Below are positions 6,526-13,324 of a stretch of 18,203 nt of DNA, piece after piece (position 1 is the first letter of the stretch; the number at the start of each line of letters is the position of its first letter). This DNA comes from Leptospira adleri (GTDB taxonomy: Bacteria; Spirochaetota; Leptospiria; Leptospirales; Leptospiraceae). Where the stretch lies: contig NZ_NPDU01000087.1 in assembly GCF_002811985.1 (NCBI RefSeq), forward strand, positions 1 to 18,203. The letters are read 5' to 3'. The position numbers and the translations under genes are program-made. The notes under the pieces are model-generated. The model saw only the letters and a list, made by a program, of their open reading frames with translations. It ran no database searches and was not told the DNA's origin.

Positions 6526-8142
6526 TTATAATAAATTTCCTATTTTTTCCTGCTTTTGCGACGCAAGCGCCTCGGTCGCTCGTAGAGCAATACTCATCGT
6601 GGTTATCTGCGGATTTACGGACAAACCGGTCGGATAAACGGAAGCATCGATCACAAAAATATTCTTATGCCCATACAATTCCAGGTTAGGATCCACGGCG
6701 CCTTTTTCGGGAGAATCCGCAGCCTGAATCGAACCATGCGGATGCGCTGAACCGACGAGTAGGCTTCCCGGATTGAATTTTTTTTCCAGGACCCAGTCGA
6801 ACTTCGTATTCTTGTCCACCTTCACGGGTTCCTGCATGTCTGGAAAAGGGAAAATCAATTCTTTCGCACCCGCGGCCGCCTGTACTTCTGCGAGCATTTT
6901 CAAACCGCGGAGCATATTCTTCCCGTCGCCCGGTGTGAGCTCAAAGTAAACCTTTCTAGAACCTAAGGACCACTTAACGGAAGCATTTGCTTCTCCGTCA
7001 GCTCCATCTCGAACAAGAACGATTCCCGCGCTCATGTTCGGATATTTCTCAATCATTTCGAATTGTTTCGGACCGTAGAATGGAATCAAAGACGCAGTCA
7101 GAGTCGGACGGAAGGGAGCGACCTCTAGCCAGAAGCCGTATCCCGTGTTCTCTTGATTGTGACCATCCTTGATCACTGCAGATTGAGGCGGACCGGAGAA
7201 CATATTGATTTTCTCGTCGAAGATCGCAAAGATCGAACAGGTAGGATGAACTTTTAAATTTCGTCCTACCCAATCGTTTCCTAAACCGGATCTTTGCAGA
7301 AGAGCCGGCCCTTCGATTGCGCCCGCACTGACGACAACGACCGGCGCGGATATTTTGATTTTTTGAATCACTTGGTCCGGAGCTTTCTCGTATGCATCGG
7401 GCGTAAATTCCGCTACCACAACTTTCATTGGTCCGTCGTGAATGACTTTTGCCTTCATATTTGCGATCACCGTGGCGCCCGCTTCGATTGCGTCCGGAAT
7501 GTAAGTTAAGAACATAGATTGTTTTGCGTTGATAGGACAGCCCAATCCGCATCTTCCCAAACCGATACAACCTCTGTTGTTATTATTCAGAACTTCGGGA
7601 TGAAGGCCCAACTCTTTACCGCCCTTCATCAAAGTGTTGTTATTCTGATTGATAAGATTTTGAGGTACCGGATGTACGCCGAGTCTTTCATGTACGGAAG
7701 AAACATACGGATCCATGGCTTCTCTGGAATAACCTTTCAGCCCGAATCTCTGATCCCATTCCGAGGTTACGTAATCGGGAGGATATAACGAAGTCTGCCA
7801 ATTGACCGTCGTAGAACCGCCCACGGTTCTTCCCTGAAGAATGCTCAGAGTTTGTTCTTCCGTAACGATAAATCCCGCATCTCTATAAAGTCTGGCGGAC
7901 GACATAAATTCTTCGCTTGTAAATTGTGCGGGAGTAAAGTAAGAGCCTTCTTCGATCAGAATCACTTTCCAACCTTTTTTTGCCAAAGTCGCCGCGGCAA
8001 CCGCGCCGCCTGCACCGGAACCGATTACAACGGCTTCGGCTTTTAACTCCCAAGTTCCGTCCTTGATATTTTCCCTTTCGATAATTTCTTTGTGTTTTTT
8101 CGGAGTTATGATTTTATCATTCGCCGCTGGAATTCCGCTCAT
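6526..8142 (-). CDS. GMC-family FAD-dependent oxidoreductase (dehydrogenase large-subunit type)
   Basis: The 538-residue protein has the dinucleotide-binding G41-S-G-A-G-G46 with the following beta-strand ending in I-E-E-G, the G-G-S-T-T-V-N segment (108-114) typical of glucose-methanol-choline oxidoreductases, and a C-terminal D-A-S-V-Y-P-T-G-L-S-V-N-P-Q block. Active-site base candidates are H467 or H469, with N510 as partner. The family oxidises alcohols, sugars or sterols using FAD. An unusual feature is a Cys cluster, C192, C198 and C202, in a Gly-rich loop followed by P-I-N-A-K-Q-S. Similar Cys-rich loops occur in FAO-type and FAD-dependent sugar dehydrogenases. There is no signal peptide. 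The start is 2 nt after the small-subunit gene stop, with GAGGCG upstream, so the two are translated as a pair. The substrate and electron acceptor cannot be read from the sequence. Confidence 0.9.
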   Translation of the reverse strand: MSGIPAANDKIITPKKHKEIIERENIKDGTWELKAEAVVIGSGAGGAVAAATLAKKGWKVILIEEGSYFTPAQFTSEEFMSSARLYRDAGFIVTEEQTLSILQGRTVGGSTTVNWQTSLYPPDYVTSEWDQRFGLKGYSREAMDPYVSSVHERLGVHPVPQNLINQNNNTLMKGGKELGLHPEVLNNNNRGCIGLGRCGLGCPINAKQSMFLTYIPDAIEAGATVIANMKAKVIHDGPMKVVVAEFTPDAYEKAPDQVIQKIKISAPVVVVSAGAIEGPALLQRSGLGNDWVGRNLKVHPTCSIFAIFDEKINMFSGPPQSAVIKDGHNQENTGYGFWLEVAPFRPTLTASLIPFYGPKQFEMIEKYPNMSAGIVLVRDGADGEANASVKWSLGSRKVYFELTPGDGKNMLRGLKMLAEVQAAAGAKELIFPFPDMQEPVKVDKNTKFDWVLEKKFNPGSLLVGSAHPHGSIQAADSPEKGAVDPNLELYGHKNIFVIDASVYPTGLSVNPQITTMSIALRATEALASQKQEKIGNLL

Positions 8143-8144
8143 CT

Positions 8145-8651
8145 TTACGCCTCATATCCTGCTAATTTTTGGATTCGTTTGTCTTTTGAAACGAGAAAGA
8201 ATGCAATCTGTCTCATGATTGAAAACGCACCGCGTTTCAAATTGAGAGAAGAATTTTTCCAGGATAAGAGACGTTTCTCTCTTTCTTCCACATTCAAAGC
8301 AATCATTGGTGTAAATGAAAAATCGAGCGCAAGCGATGCTAGTCTCGAAGCGGGAATCAAACCCAATAAAAGAAGCACGTCTTCCGTATCGATCGGCGTA
8401 GGATGCCCGTAGATGTAATCATCCATCGCGACGCCTAAATCAAAGTCGGGGATTGGATTTCCTTTTAGAAAAACTTCTCCTATAGATTTAAAGGAAAGAT
8501 AATGATCTTCTTTTAAACCTCGCAGGCGAGGGATTGATCCAGTGGAACACGCACTCATTCCCGGAAGAACAAACGCGGTGATCGCCAAAAATTTAAGACT
8601 TAGTTTTAGAAACCGACTCCGCGGAATCGGTTCTTGTAGAAACTTCTCCAA
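8145..8651 (-). CDS. Putative small subunit/lipoprotein partner of the GMC oxidoreductase
   Basis: This protein of about 168 residues is encoded immediately upstream of the GMC gene (2-nt gap). The position and size match the small (gamma, subunit-3-like) partners of gluconate- and FAD-glucose-dehydrogenases, though I do not recognise their sequence signatures with certainty. The N-terminus has P-R-S-R-F-L-K before a hydrophobic stretch ending G-M-S-A-C-S, which looks like a lipoprotein signal with a degenerate Tat motif (R-S instead of R-R). Start choice: GTG at 8657 would begin on the last G of the GGGAGG at 8657-8662. The TTG at 8651 has that Shine-Dalgarno at an ideal 5-nt spacing and is preferred. 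The mature part is helical with one His (in Y-G-H-P-T-P). It could anchor the flavoprotein at the membrane and aid its export. The function is inferred from context. Confidence 0.62.
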   Translation of the reverse strand: MEKFLQEPIPRSRFLKLSLKFLAITAFVLPGMSACSTGSIPRLRGLKEDHYLSFKSIGEVFLKGNPIPDFDLGVAMDDYIYGHPTPIDTEDVLLLLGLIPASRLASLALDFSFTPMIALNVEEREKRLLSWKNSSLNLKRGAFSIMRQIAFFLVSKDKRIQKLAGYEA

Positions 8652-8660
8652 GTTCACCTC

Positions 8661-8682
8661 CCGTACGCATATAGCGTTACGG
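8661..8682 (-). promoter_or_regulatory. Leader hairpin abutting the Shine-Dalgarno of the small-subunit gene
   Basis: On the minus strand CCGTAACGC (8682-8674) can pair with GCGTACGG (8668-8661) around a 5-nt loop, with one bulged T. The last two G of the 3' arm are also the first two of the GGGAGG ribosome-binding site, so folding would partly mask it. Structure judged by eye. Confidence 0.4.
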
Positions 8683-8684
8683 CT

Positions 8685-8716
8685 TTATATATAACGACTG
8701 ATCGGATGGAAGACGA
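8685..8716 (-). promoter_or_regulatory. Candidate promoter for the small-subunit/GMC pair
   Basis: The minus strand reads TATATATAAAG at about 8693-8683, a reasonable -10 region. A poor -35 (TCGTCT, three of six matches) lies 17 nt upstream of TATATA. It would give a leader of roughly 30 nt containing the hairpin at 8661-8682. It lies in the 143-bp gap after rnr. Weak evidence. Confidence 0.25.
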
Positions 8717-8794
8717 GTGAAACAAATCGTTCGTGACGGTATTTGCTAAAAAGCGCTCCCGAACCGCAGTGATATAAGAGATGAATTACTTTGT

Positions 8795-11062
8795 CTATAA
8801 CTTCTTCTGGAATTTCTTCATTTTCACAAAGATCTTGATTTCTTCGTAATCGATTCGATCCAACTCCACTTCGACCTTATCTCCAAGAGTATAAATCTTC
8901 GTGAACTTCTTAGAATAGAATGAGAAATCGGTGTCCATTCGGATTTCACCCTCGTCCGTAAACTCCGACGAAAGTAAACAAGCGTCGACCATAGGATTCT
9001 CCAGATCCACAAAAACGATGAACGGCTTGCATCCTGTAATTGTGGCTGAGAATTCCTTGATCCCAGTTTTTTCCAAATAACGGCAGGCCTTAAGTTTATA
9101 ATAATCTCTTTCGGAATCCGTCGCCTTTCTTTCTTGATGCGAACAATGAAGTCCAGCGGTAACCATATCTTCCTGAGTGTAGAGAGGTTTTTTTCCGATC
9201 AAAATATTCTGTAATACCCGATGACAGATAAGATCCGGATATCTTCGAATGGGCGAAGTGAAATGACAATAGTCTTCAAAACCCAATCCCCAATGACCCA
9301 AATGTTCGCCCGAATAATAAGCCTGCATAAAGGTTCTCAATAGAAACATATTGAACAATCTCTCCGCCGGCTTTTCTTCCAAATCCTTTAAAACCGCGCT
9401 TATGGATTCGTAACTTGAATCTTTAAGAAGAGTTTTGACTCCATTCAATTTTAAGAATGCGTTCAAAGATTCAATTTTTTCGTCGTCCATCGGTTCGTGA
9501 ACTCGATATAAAGTCGGCTGCTTCTTTTTTCTAATAAATTCCGCAACCTTGATATTTGCCGAAAGCATAAACTCTTCGATGAGAATATGAGCTTGAAGCC
9601 GATCTTGAACCGCAATTTCGATCACGTTGTGCTCGGAGTCGGTGACCACTTTATTCTCTTTTAGATTCAGATCCACTCTGCCGTTTGCAACTCTTTGAGC
9701 GCGAAGAACCTTTGCGAATTCGTTCATCCGATAGATCCAATTCTTGGCATCGCCGGAAAGAATTTCGGATTCGGCTCGATTGTAAGTGTAACGTTCCGCG
9801 ACCTTGATTATACTTTTGTAAAATTTAGCATTGGTGATCTTTCCTTTCCAATCCGCTTCCATTTCGACTGTAAAAGCCAGACGATTCTTACCCGCGACCA
9901 AAGAGCAGAGATTTTCGGAAAGCTCCGGCGGCAACATAGGAACAACCCTGCTTCCCAAATAAACCGAAGTCGCCCGATTGTATGCTTCCTCGTCGAGTTC
10001 GGTCCCCAAACGCACGTAATGCGAAACATCGGCTATATGAACGTAAAAACGGATTTTATTCTTTTCTTCGATAAAACCGATCGCGTCGTCGAAGTCCTTC
10101 GAATACTCGCCGTCGATCGTGATACATTTTAATTCGCGAAGATCGACTCTGGATTTCCAATCATCCACGTTACTTTCGTCGACTTCTTCCGGAAGTTCTA
10201 GGGCGATGTTTTCCGGATAAAGAATGCTGTAATTGTATTTCATGAGCATTCTCATCAAATCCAAATCTTCTTTTGTATCCGATTCGAATCTAAGAAACTG
10301 AACTTCGTACAGATTTCGTTCGTGTTCGGTTTCCTCTTTTAACTTAACGATCAAAACGTCGCCGGATTTAATTTCATCCTGAAGATCGGTAAGAATCGTC
10401 TTACGAAGTAGATAACCCTCCTTTTCCTCACCGTCTATATCCAGAAGTTTTCCGAATATGAACTTCGGATCCTTTTCCGTGATGACCATTCGATAGAGAT
10501 CGCGTCCTCTTCGTAAAATCTCCGAAACTTCTCCTTCAAGACGTCCCTTCTTGCCGATTCCGTAAGGTTCCACTTCCACAAGATCGCCTTGAATCGCAGA
10601 CTGAGTATATTGACCCGGAACAAAAATTTCCATCCCAGAGGCAAGTTTCACAAAACCGTCTCCACGTTTGCTGATCGAAATTGTTCCTTGTAGTTTTTGA
10701 TTGGAGTTGACGATAATATTCTTTTTTTCTAATTCAATCAGTCCTTCCGTTTCCAAAAGTTGAAGCGCTTCCAAAATCTCCCTTTCTCTTTCCTGGATCT
10801 GCCACTTTTCCCTTTTTTTTCCGTAAGAATTTTGATTGTCTTCTCTCAGAATTTTCGCCGTTAAATCCTTATACAAAATCACAGAGCCGGCTCTGGATTG
10901 AAGGTATTTAAGAATTTTCTTACCGACTTCGTTTTCTCTATAACCATCCGATCTTCCGGACGATCTTTCTTTTTTCGGTCGTTCGGATTTCGAGAAGTTT
11001 TTCTTTTTCGATTGAGGAGCAGTTGTCCTCTTTTGTTTTGTTTGTTTTTTCTTTTTATTCAT
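8795..11062 (-). CDS. rnr: Ribonuclease R (RNB-family 3'-5' exoribonuclease)
   Basis: The 755-residue protein is a processive exoribonuclease able to degrade structured RNA, and acts in mRNA decay and rRNA quality control. Order: a very basic low-complexity head (1-45, Lys/Ser/Arg), a winged-helix-like segment (about 46-118), OB/cold-shock domains (about 122-260), the RNB catalytic domain (about 300-640) and a C-terminal S1 domain (about 670-752). The RNB metal-binding aspartates are intact: D317, D323, D325 and D326 in T-I-D-G-E-Y-S-K-D-F-D-D. The S-P-I-R-R-Y-P-D-L motif is also present. E. coli RNase R has a lysine-rich tail; here the basic extension is at the front and the protein ends soon after S1. 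The gene starts 5 nt after the tsaB stop, with no obvious Shine-Dalgarno, suggesting coupling. Confidence 0.94.
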   Translation of the reverse strand: MNKKKKQTKQKRTTAPQSKKKNFSKSERPKKERSSGRSDGYRENEVGKKILKYLQSRAGSVILYKDLTAKILREDNQNSYGKKREKWQIQEREREILEALQLLETEGLIELEKKNIIVNSNQKLQGTISISKRGDGFVKLASGMEIFVPGQYTQSAIQGDLVEVEPYGIGKKGRLEGEVSEILRRGRDLYRMVITEKDPKFIFGKLLDIDGEEKEGYLLRKTILTDLQDEIKSGDVLIVKLKEETEHERNLYEVQFLRFESDTKEDLDLMRMLMKYNYSILYPENIALELPEEVDESNVDDWKSRVDLRELKCITIDGEYSKDFDDAIGFIEEKNKIRFYVHIADVSHYVRLGTELDEEAYNRATSVYLGSRVVPMLPPELSENLCSLVAGKNRLAFTVEMEADWKGKITNAKFYKSIIKVAERYTYNRAESEILSGDAKNWIYRMNEFAKVLRAQRVANGRVDLNLKENKVVTDSEHNVIEIAVQDRLQAHILIEEFMLSANIKVAEFIRKKKQPTLYRVHEPMDDEKIESLNAFLKLNGVKTLLKDSSYESISAVLKDLEEKPAERLFNMFLLRTFMQAYYSGEHLGHWGLGFEDYCHFTSPIRRYPDLICHRVLQNILIGKKPLYTQEDMVTAGLHCSHQERKATDSERDYYKLKACRYLEKTGIKEFSATITGCKPFIVFVDLENPMVDACLLSSEFTDEGEIRMDTDFSFYSKKFTKIYTLGDKVEVELDRIDYEEIKIFVKMKKFQKKL

Positions 11063-11067
11063 GATAA

Positions 11068-11748
11068 CTAAACCGTCGACTTATCGTCGACATAGGTTCC
11101 GCGCACATAGTTGGGAACCAATTTCCAATATGGAAAATTTTCCGGAAATTTTATCGCTTTTATGATTTGCTCTTTCATTTGATTGAGCGCGGCGGAACCG
11201 GAAGGCAAATTTTCTAAAATCGGAATTCCTCCGAAGAATTCGGGATTATCCGAATACCTTTGCGAAGTTAAAAAAGCGTGTAAACGATCTTCGGGAATTC
11301 TTTCCATTATATCGTCGGGTTTTACGTCGATAGAACCGAAAAAACCTCTTTGATCTTCCATCGCGAAATAAATTTTTTTCTGTTTCGCTTCGATCGCGAC
11401 CGATACTGGATCTCCCACCTCTTGAAAATAGAAAGAAGAATAAACGTTGAGGCTGTCGATTCCGATCGCCGGAATTTTCCAAAGCTGCGCCAAATTTCTC
11501 GCAGTCGCCACCGCAATTCTAAGACCGGTAAAAGATCCCGGTCCGAGCGCGCAAACGATTAAGTCCGGCGATTTCCAATTCGATCGTGATAAAATATTTC
11601 GAAGTTCTTGAATCAGGACTTTTGAAGATTCTCGGGGATGAATTCCGGTATAGGAAGCCACATTCTCCAAGTCCCCCTCGTCGTTGAAATGAAAGGATTC
11701 TGCCAAAACCCACTGGTTCGTAGCGTCAAAGAATAGAATTTTCTTCAT
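11068..11748 (-). CDS. tsaB: tRNA threonylcarbamoyladenosine biosynthesis protein TsaB
   Basis: TsaB is the scaffold partner of TsaD in making t6A at position 37 of ANN-decoding tRNAs. It has an ASKHA fold but lost catalysis. The 226-residue protein opens with M-K-K-I-L-F-F-D-A-T and contains the diagnostic G-P-G-S-F-T-G-L-R (69-77) followed by the A-x-A-T-A-R-N-L-A helix and G-I-D-S-L. The ATG at 11748 is chosen because it forms an ATGA overlap with the tsaE stop and because homologues start at this M-K-x-I-L strand; AAGGA lies upstream. An alternative start nine codons earlier adds residues not typical of the family. Neighbours are tsaE upstream and rnr downstream. tsaD and tsaC are not in this window. 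The C-terminal half diverges, as is usual for TsaB. Confidence 0.92.
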   Translation of the reverse strand: MKKILFFDATNQWVLAESFHFNDEGDLENVASYTGIHPRESSKVLIQELRNILSRSNWKSPDLIVCALGPGSFTGLRIAVATARNLAQLWKIPAIGIDSLNVYSSFYFQEVGDPVSVAIEAKQKKIYFAMEDQRGFFGSIDVKPDDIMERIPEDRLHAFLTSQRYSDNPEFFGGIPILENLPSGSAALNQMKEQIIKAIKFPENFPYWKLVPNYVRGTYVDDKSTV

Positions 11749-12257
11749 GCGGGAAGTCCTTCCATTTTCTCCCAAAGATTTTTTAAAATCGGATAAGAAG
11801 GAATATCATCACTTTTGAATGTGATTCTTCTTTCGTTTTCCGAAATTGTTTTCAACTCGACTTCGATCTTAAGAGCTATTTCACGGATATAGTCTTCCGC
11901 GATCTGCCACCATTCTATGATGGAAACTCCGCTTTTTCCCCAAAAATCTTCAAAACCTAGATCTTCTAGGTCTTGCGAACTTTTCAATCGGTGAAGATCA
12001 AAATGATAGAAGAAATCATCACGCCCCGGAATCGGATATTGATTGATCAAGGTATAAGTGGGAGAATTTACGTTTGCAGTGGGGGATATTTTTTTTACCA
12101 ATCTTGAAGTAAAAGTCGTTTTTCCCGCACCCATCGAGCCCGTAAATAAAAGAACCGGAAATAAATTTTGTTCCAGAGACGTTTGGATCAGGGTCGCAAG
12201 AAAATTGGCCGGTTTGTCTAATTCTTCCAGTCTTAGATTCTGAAATTCGAGTTCCAA
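11745..12257 (-). CDS. tsaE: tRNA threonylcarbamoyladenosine biosynthesis ATPase TsaE
   Basis: TsaE is the small P-loop ATPase that drives turnover of the TsaB-TsaD complex in t6A synthesis. The 170-residue protein has a Walker A loop (G40-S-M-G-A-G-K46-T-T), the family block S-P-T-Y-T-L (65-70), the switch-like F-D-L-H-R-L (86-91) and the I-I-E-W-W segment (113-117), where canonical members read E-W. All are in the usual order and spacing. It starts 7 nt after the hslO stop and overlaps tsaB by 4 nt (ATGA), so the three are one transcript. The C-terminal 40 residues are variable. Nothing is missing from the expected motif set. Confidence 0.94.
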   Translation of the reverse strand: MELEFQNLRLEELDKPANFLATLIQTSLEQNLFPVLLFTGSMGAGKTTFTSRLVKKISPTANVNSPTYTLINQYPIPGRDDFFYHFDLHRLKSSQDLEDLGFEDFWGKSGVSIIEWWQIAEDYIREIALKIEVELKTISENERRITFKSDDIPSYPILKNLWEKMEGLPA

Positions 12258-12264
12258 TTCTTCC

Positions 12265-13122
12265 TCAAAATAATTCGTTTACCCTTTCTTTTTCAAAACG
12301 ATAAACGGAAGTGCAAAATTCGCAAGTAACTTCGATCATACCGACTTCTTCTAAAATGCTCATTGCCTCTTCCTTTCCAAGAGTCTGTATCAATTCCCGA
12401 ATTTTATCTTCGGAACAATCGCAACGGAATTCAGGCTGACCTTCCTCTAAAATTTGCACCGCCGAACGAGTCGCTTCTCCGATTTTATTAAGACAATTGT
12501 ATATGTCTTTTCCTAAGAATTCGGTCACGTTCTCGTTGATCTCATTGGAAAGACTTGCAATTTTTTGCATGTGTTCTTCTTTCGCTTCCGGCAGAGATTG
12601 AAGTAAAATTCCCCGTACATCCCAGTGAAATCCGTTCTTTTGAATAAGGATAGTAACAAAACAAGTGATTTGCTCGGAACTATTGAGATAGTTTTGAAAA
12701 TTTTCCTCAAAGCTGCTGTTCTTATAAGGAACAACGGATTGATAAATACAAGCGCCGTCTTTCCAACGAAAGACTTTCAGAATTCCGGAATAATCTTCCA
12801 TAAGCTGACCGGGTTCGATGTCTTCTTCCGGACGCGCTCTGAGGACCGCCTTCATTCTTCCCTTACGATCGCTATAAGCGAGGACAGAGTGAATGGGAGA
12901 ATCTTCGTTGAATTGTATCTGTAAACTTACTTTCGTGTCTTCCTTGATTTGATCCGCGAGAAAGAAGGCGCCTATCATCGCTCTGGCCAAAAGTTCAGTA
13001 TTTGCATCGTCTAAGTTGTGTAAATTGGAAGCCGCCGTCACGGAATATGAAATTTCGGTCGCGGAATATCGGAAGTGAACATCCGGCAAAATTCCGTATA
13101 TGAGTGAGTCCTGGTTGTGCAT
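12265..13122 (-). CDS. hslO: Hsp33 family redox-regulated molecular chaperone
   Basis: Hsp33 is a cytoplasmic holdase activated by oxidative unfolding, when four zinc-binding cysteines form disulfides. The 285-residue protein has the N-terminal Hsp33 fold with the A-R-A-M-I-G-A motif (46-52). A long helical linker follows, then the zinc centre: C234-D-C236 near residue 234 and C267-E-F-C270, matching the CxC...CxxC pattern. Length is normal for the family. The ATG at 13122 has GAAGGA about 5 nt upstream. It is the first gene of the apparent hslO-tsaE-tsaB-rnr operon and is divergent from the GH42 gene, with two dyad elements between them. Oxidative control of the operon would be sensible but is not demonstrated by the sequence. 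Confidence 0.93.
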   Translation of the reverse strand: MHNQDSLIYGILPDVHFRYSATEISYSVTAASNLHNLDDANTELLARAMIGAFFLADQIKEDTKVSLQIQFNEDSPIHSVLAYSDRKGRMKAVLRARPEEDIEPGQLMEDYSGILKVFRWKDGACIYQSVVPYKNSSFEENFQNYLNSSEQITCFVTILIQKNGFHWDVRGILLQSLPEAKEEHMQKIASLSNEINENVTEFLGKDIYNCLNKIGEATRSAVQILEEGQPEFRCDCSEDKIRELIQTLGKEEAMSILEEVGMIEVTCEFCTSVYRFEKERVNELF

Positions 13123-13142
13123 GGGATCCTTCTGTGGATGGA

Positions 13143-13164
13143 GTAACTGAGAGATCTCGGTTAC
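13143..13164. repeat. 22-bp imperfect palindrome in the hslO/GH42 intergenic region
   Basis: GTAACTGAGA (13143-13152) faces TCTCGGTTAC (13155-13164): 9 of 10 Watson-Crick pairs plus one G-T, with a GA centre. It lies 20 nt before the hslO start codon on the minus strand, so it could be an operator or a leader hairpin. Read directly; function unknown. Confidence 0.45.
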
Positions 13165-13209
13165 GCGCAGAAGTAAAATAATCTCTACGTCATTCGTATC
13201 CTCTCAGAC

Positions 13210-13221
13210 TTTCCCGGGAAA
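13210..13221. repeat. Perfect 12-bp palindrome TTTCCCGGGAAA in the hslO/GH42 intergenic region
   Basis: The 12 bases are an exact palindrome midway between the divergent hslO and GH42 genes, 103 nt before the GH42 ATG. A possible GH42 -10 (TATTTT at 13228-13233) lies just downstream, so a bound protein could block a promoter. A transcription-factor site is plausible but unproven. Confidence 0.4.
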
Positions 13222-13324
13222 AGACAGTATTTTTTCTTTTAGACTTCGGAGATTTGCGGTTTTCTTTCTTTTCAGATTGTGCCCATACTTTGAAATCTCT
13301 TTCCGTAACGAAAAGGAGATCGGA

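Noticed and set aside
7049..7570. Long open frame (173 codons) inside the GMC gene, same strand, other frame
   Set aside because: It lies entirely within a gene with intact GMC motifs, has an Arg/Ser-rich composition typical of a shifted reading, and shows no domain.
9695..10132. 145-codon plus-strand frame opposite rnr
   Set aside because: It is antisense to the RNB catalytic region, has no ribosome-binding site and no recognisable motif.
11749..11775. Nine-residue N-terminal extension of TsaB
   Set aside because: The ATGA overlap with tsaE and the conserved M-K-x-I-L start favour 11748.
13277..13324. N-terminal extension of the GH42 protein by 16 residues
   Set aside because: The ATG at 13325 has AAGGAG at ideal spacing and begins at the conserved GH42 strand; the extension has neither.
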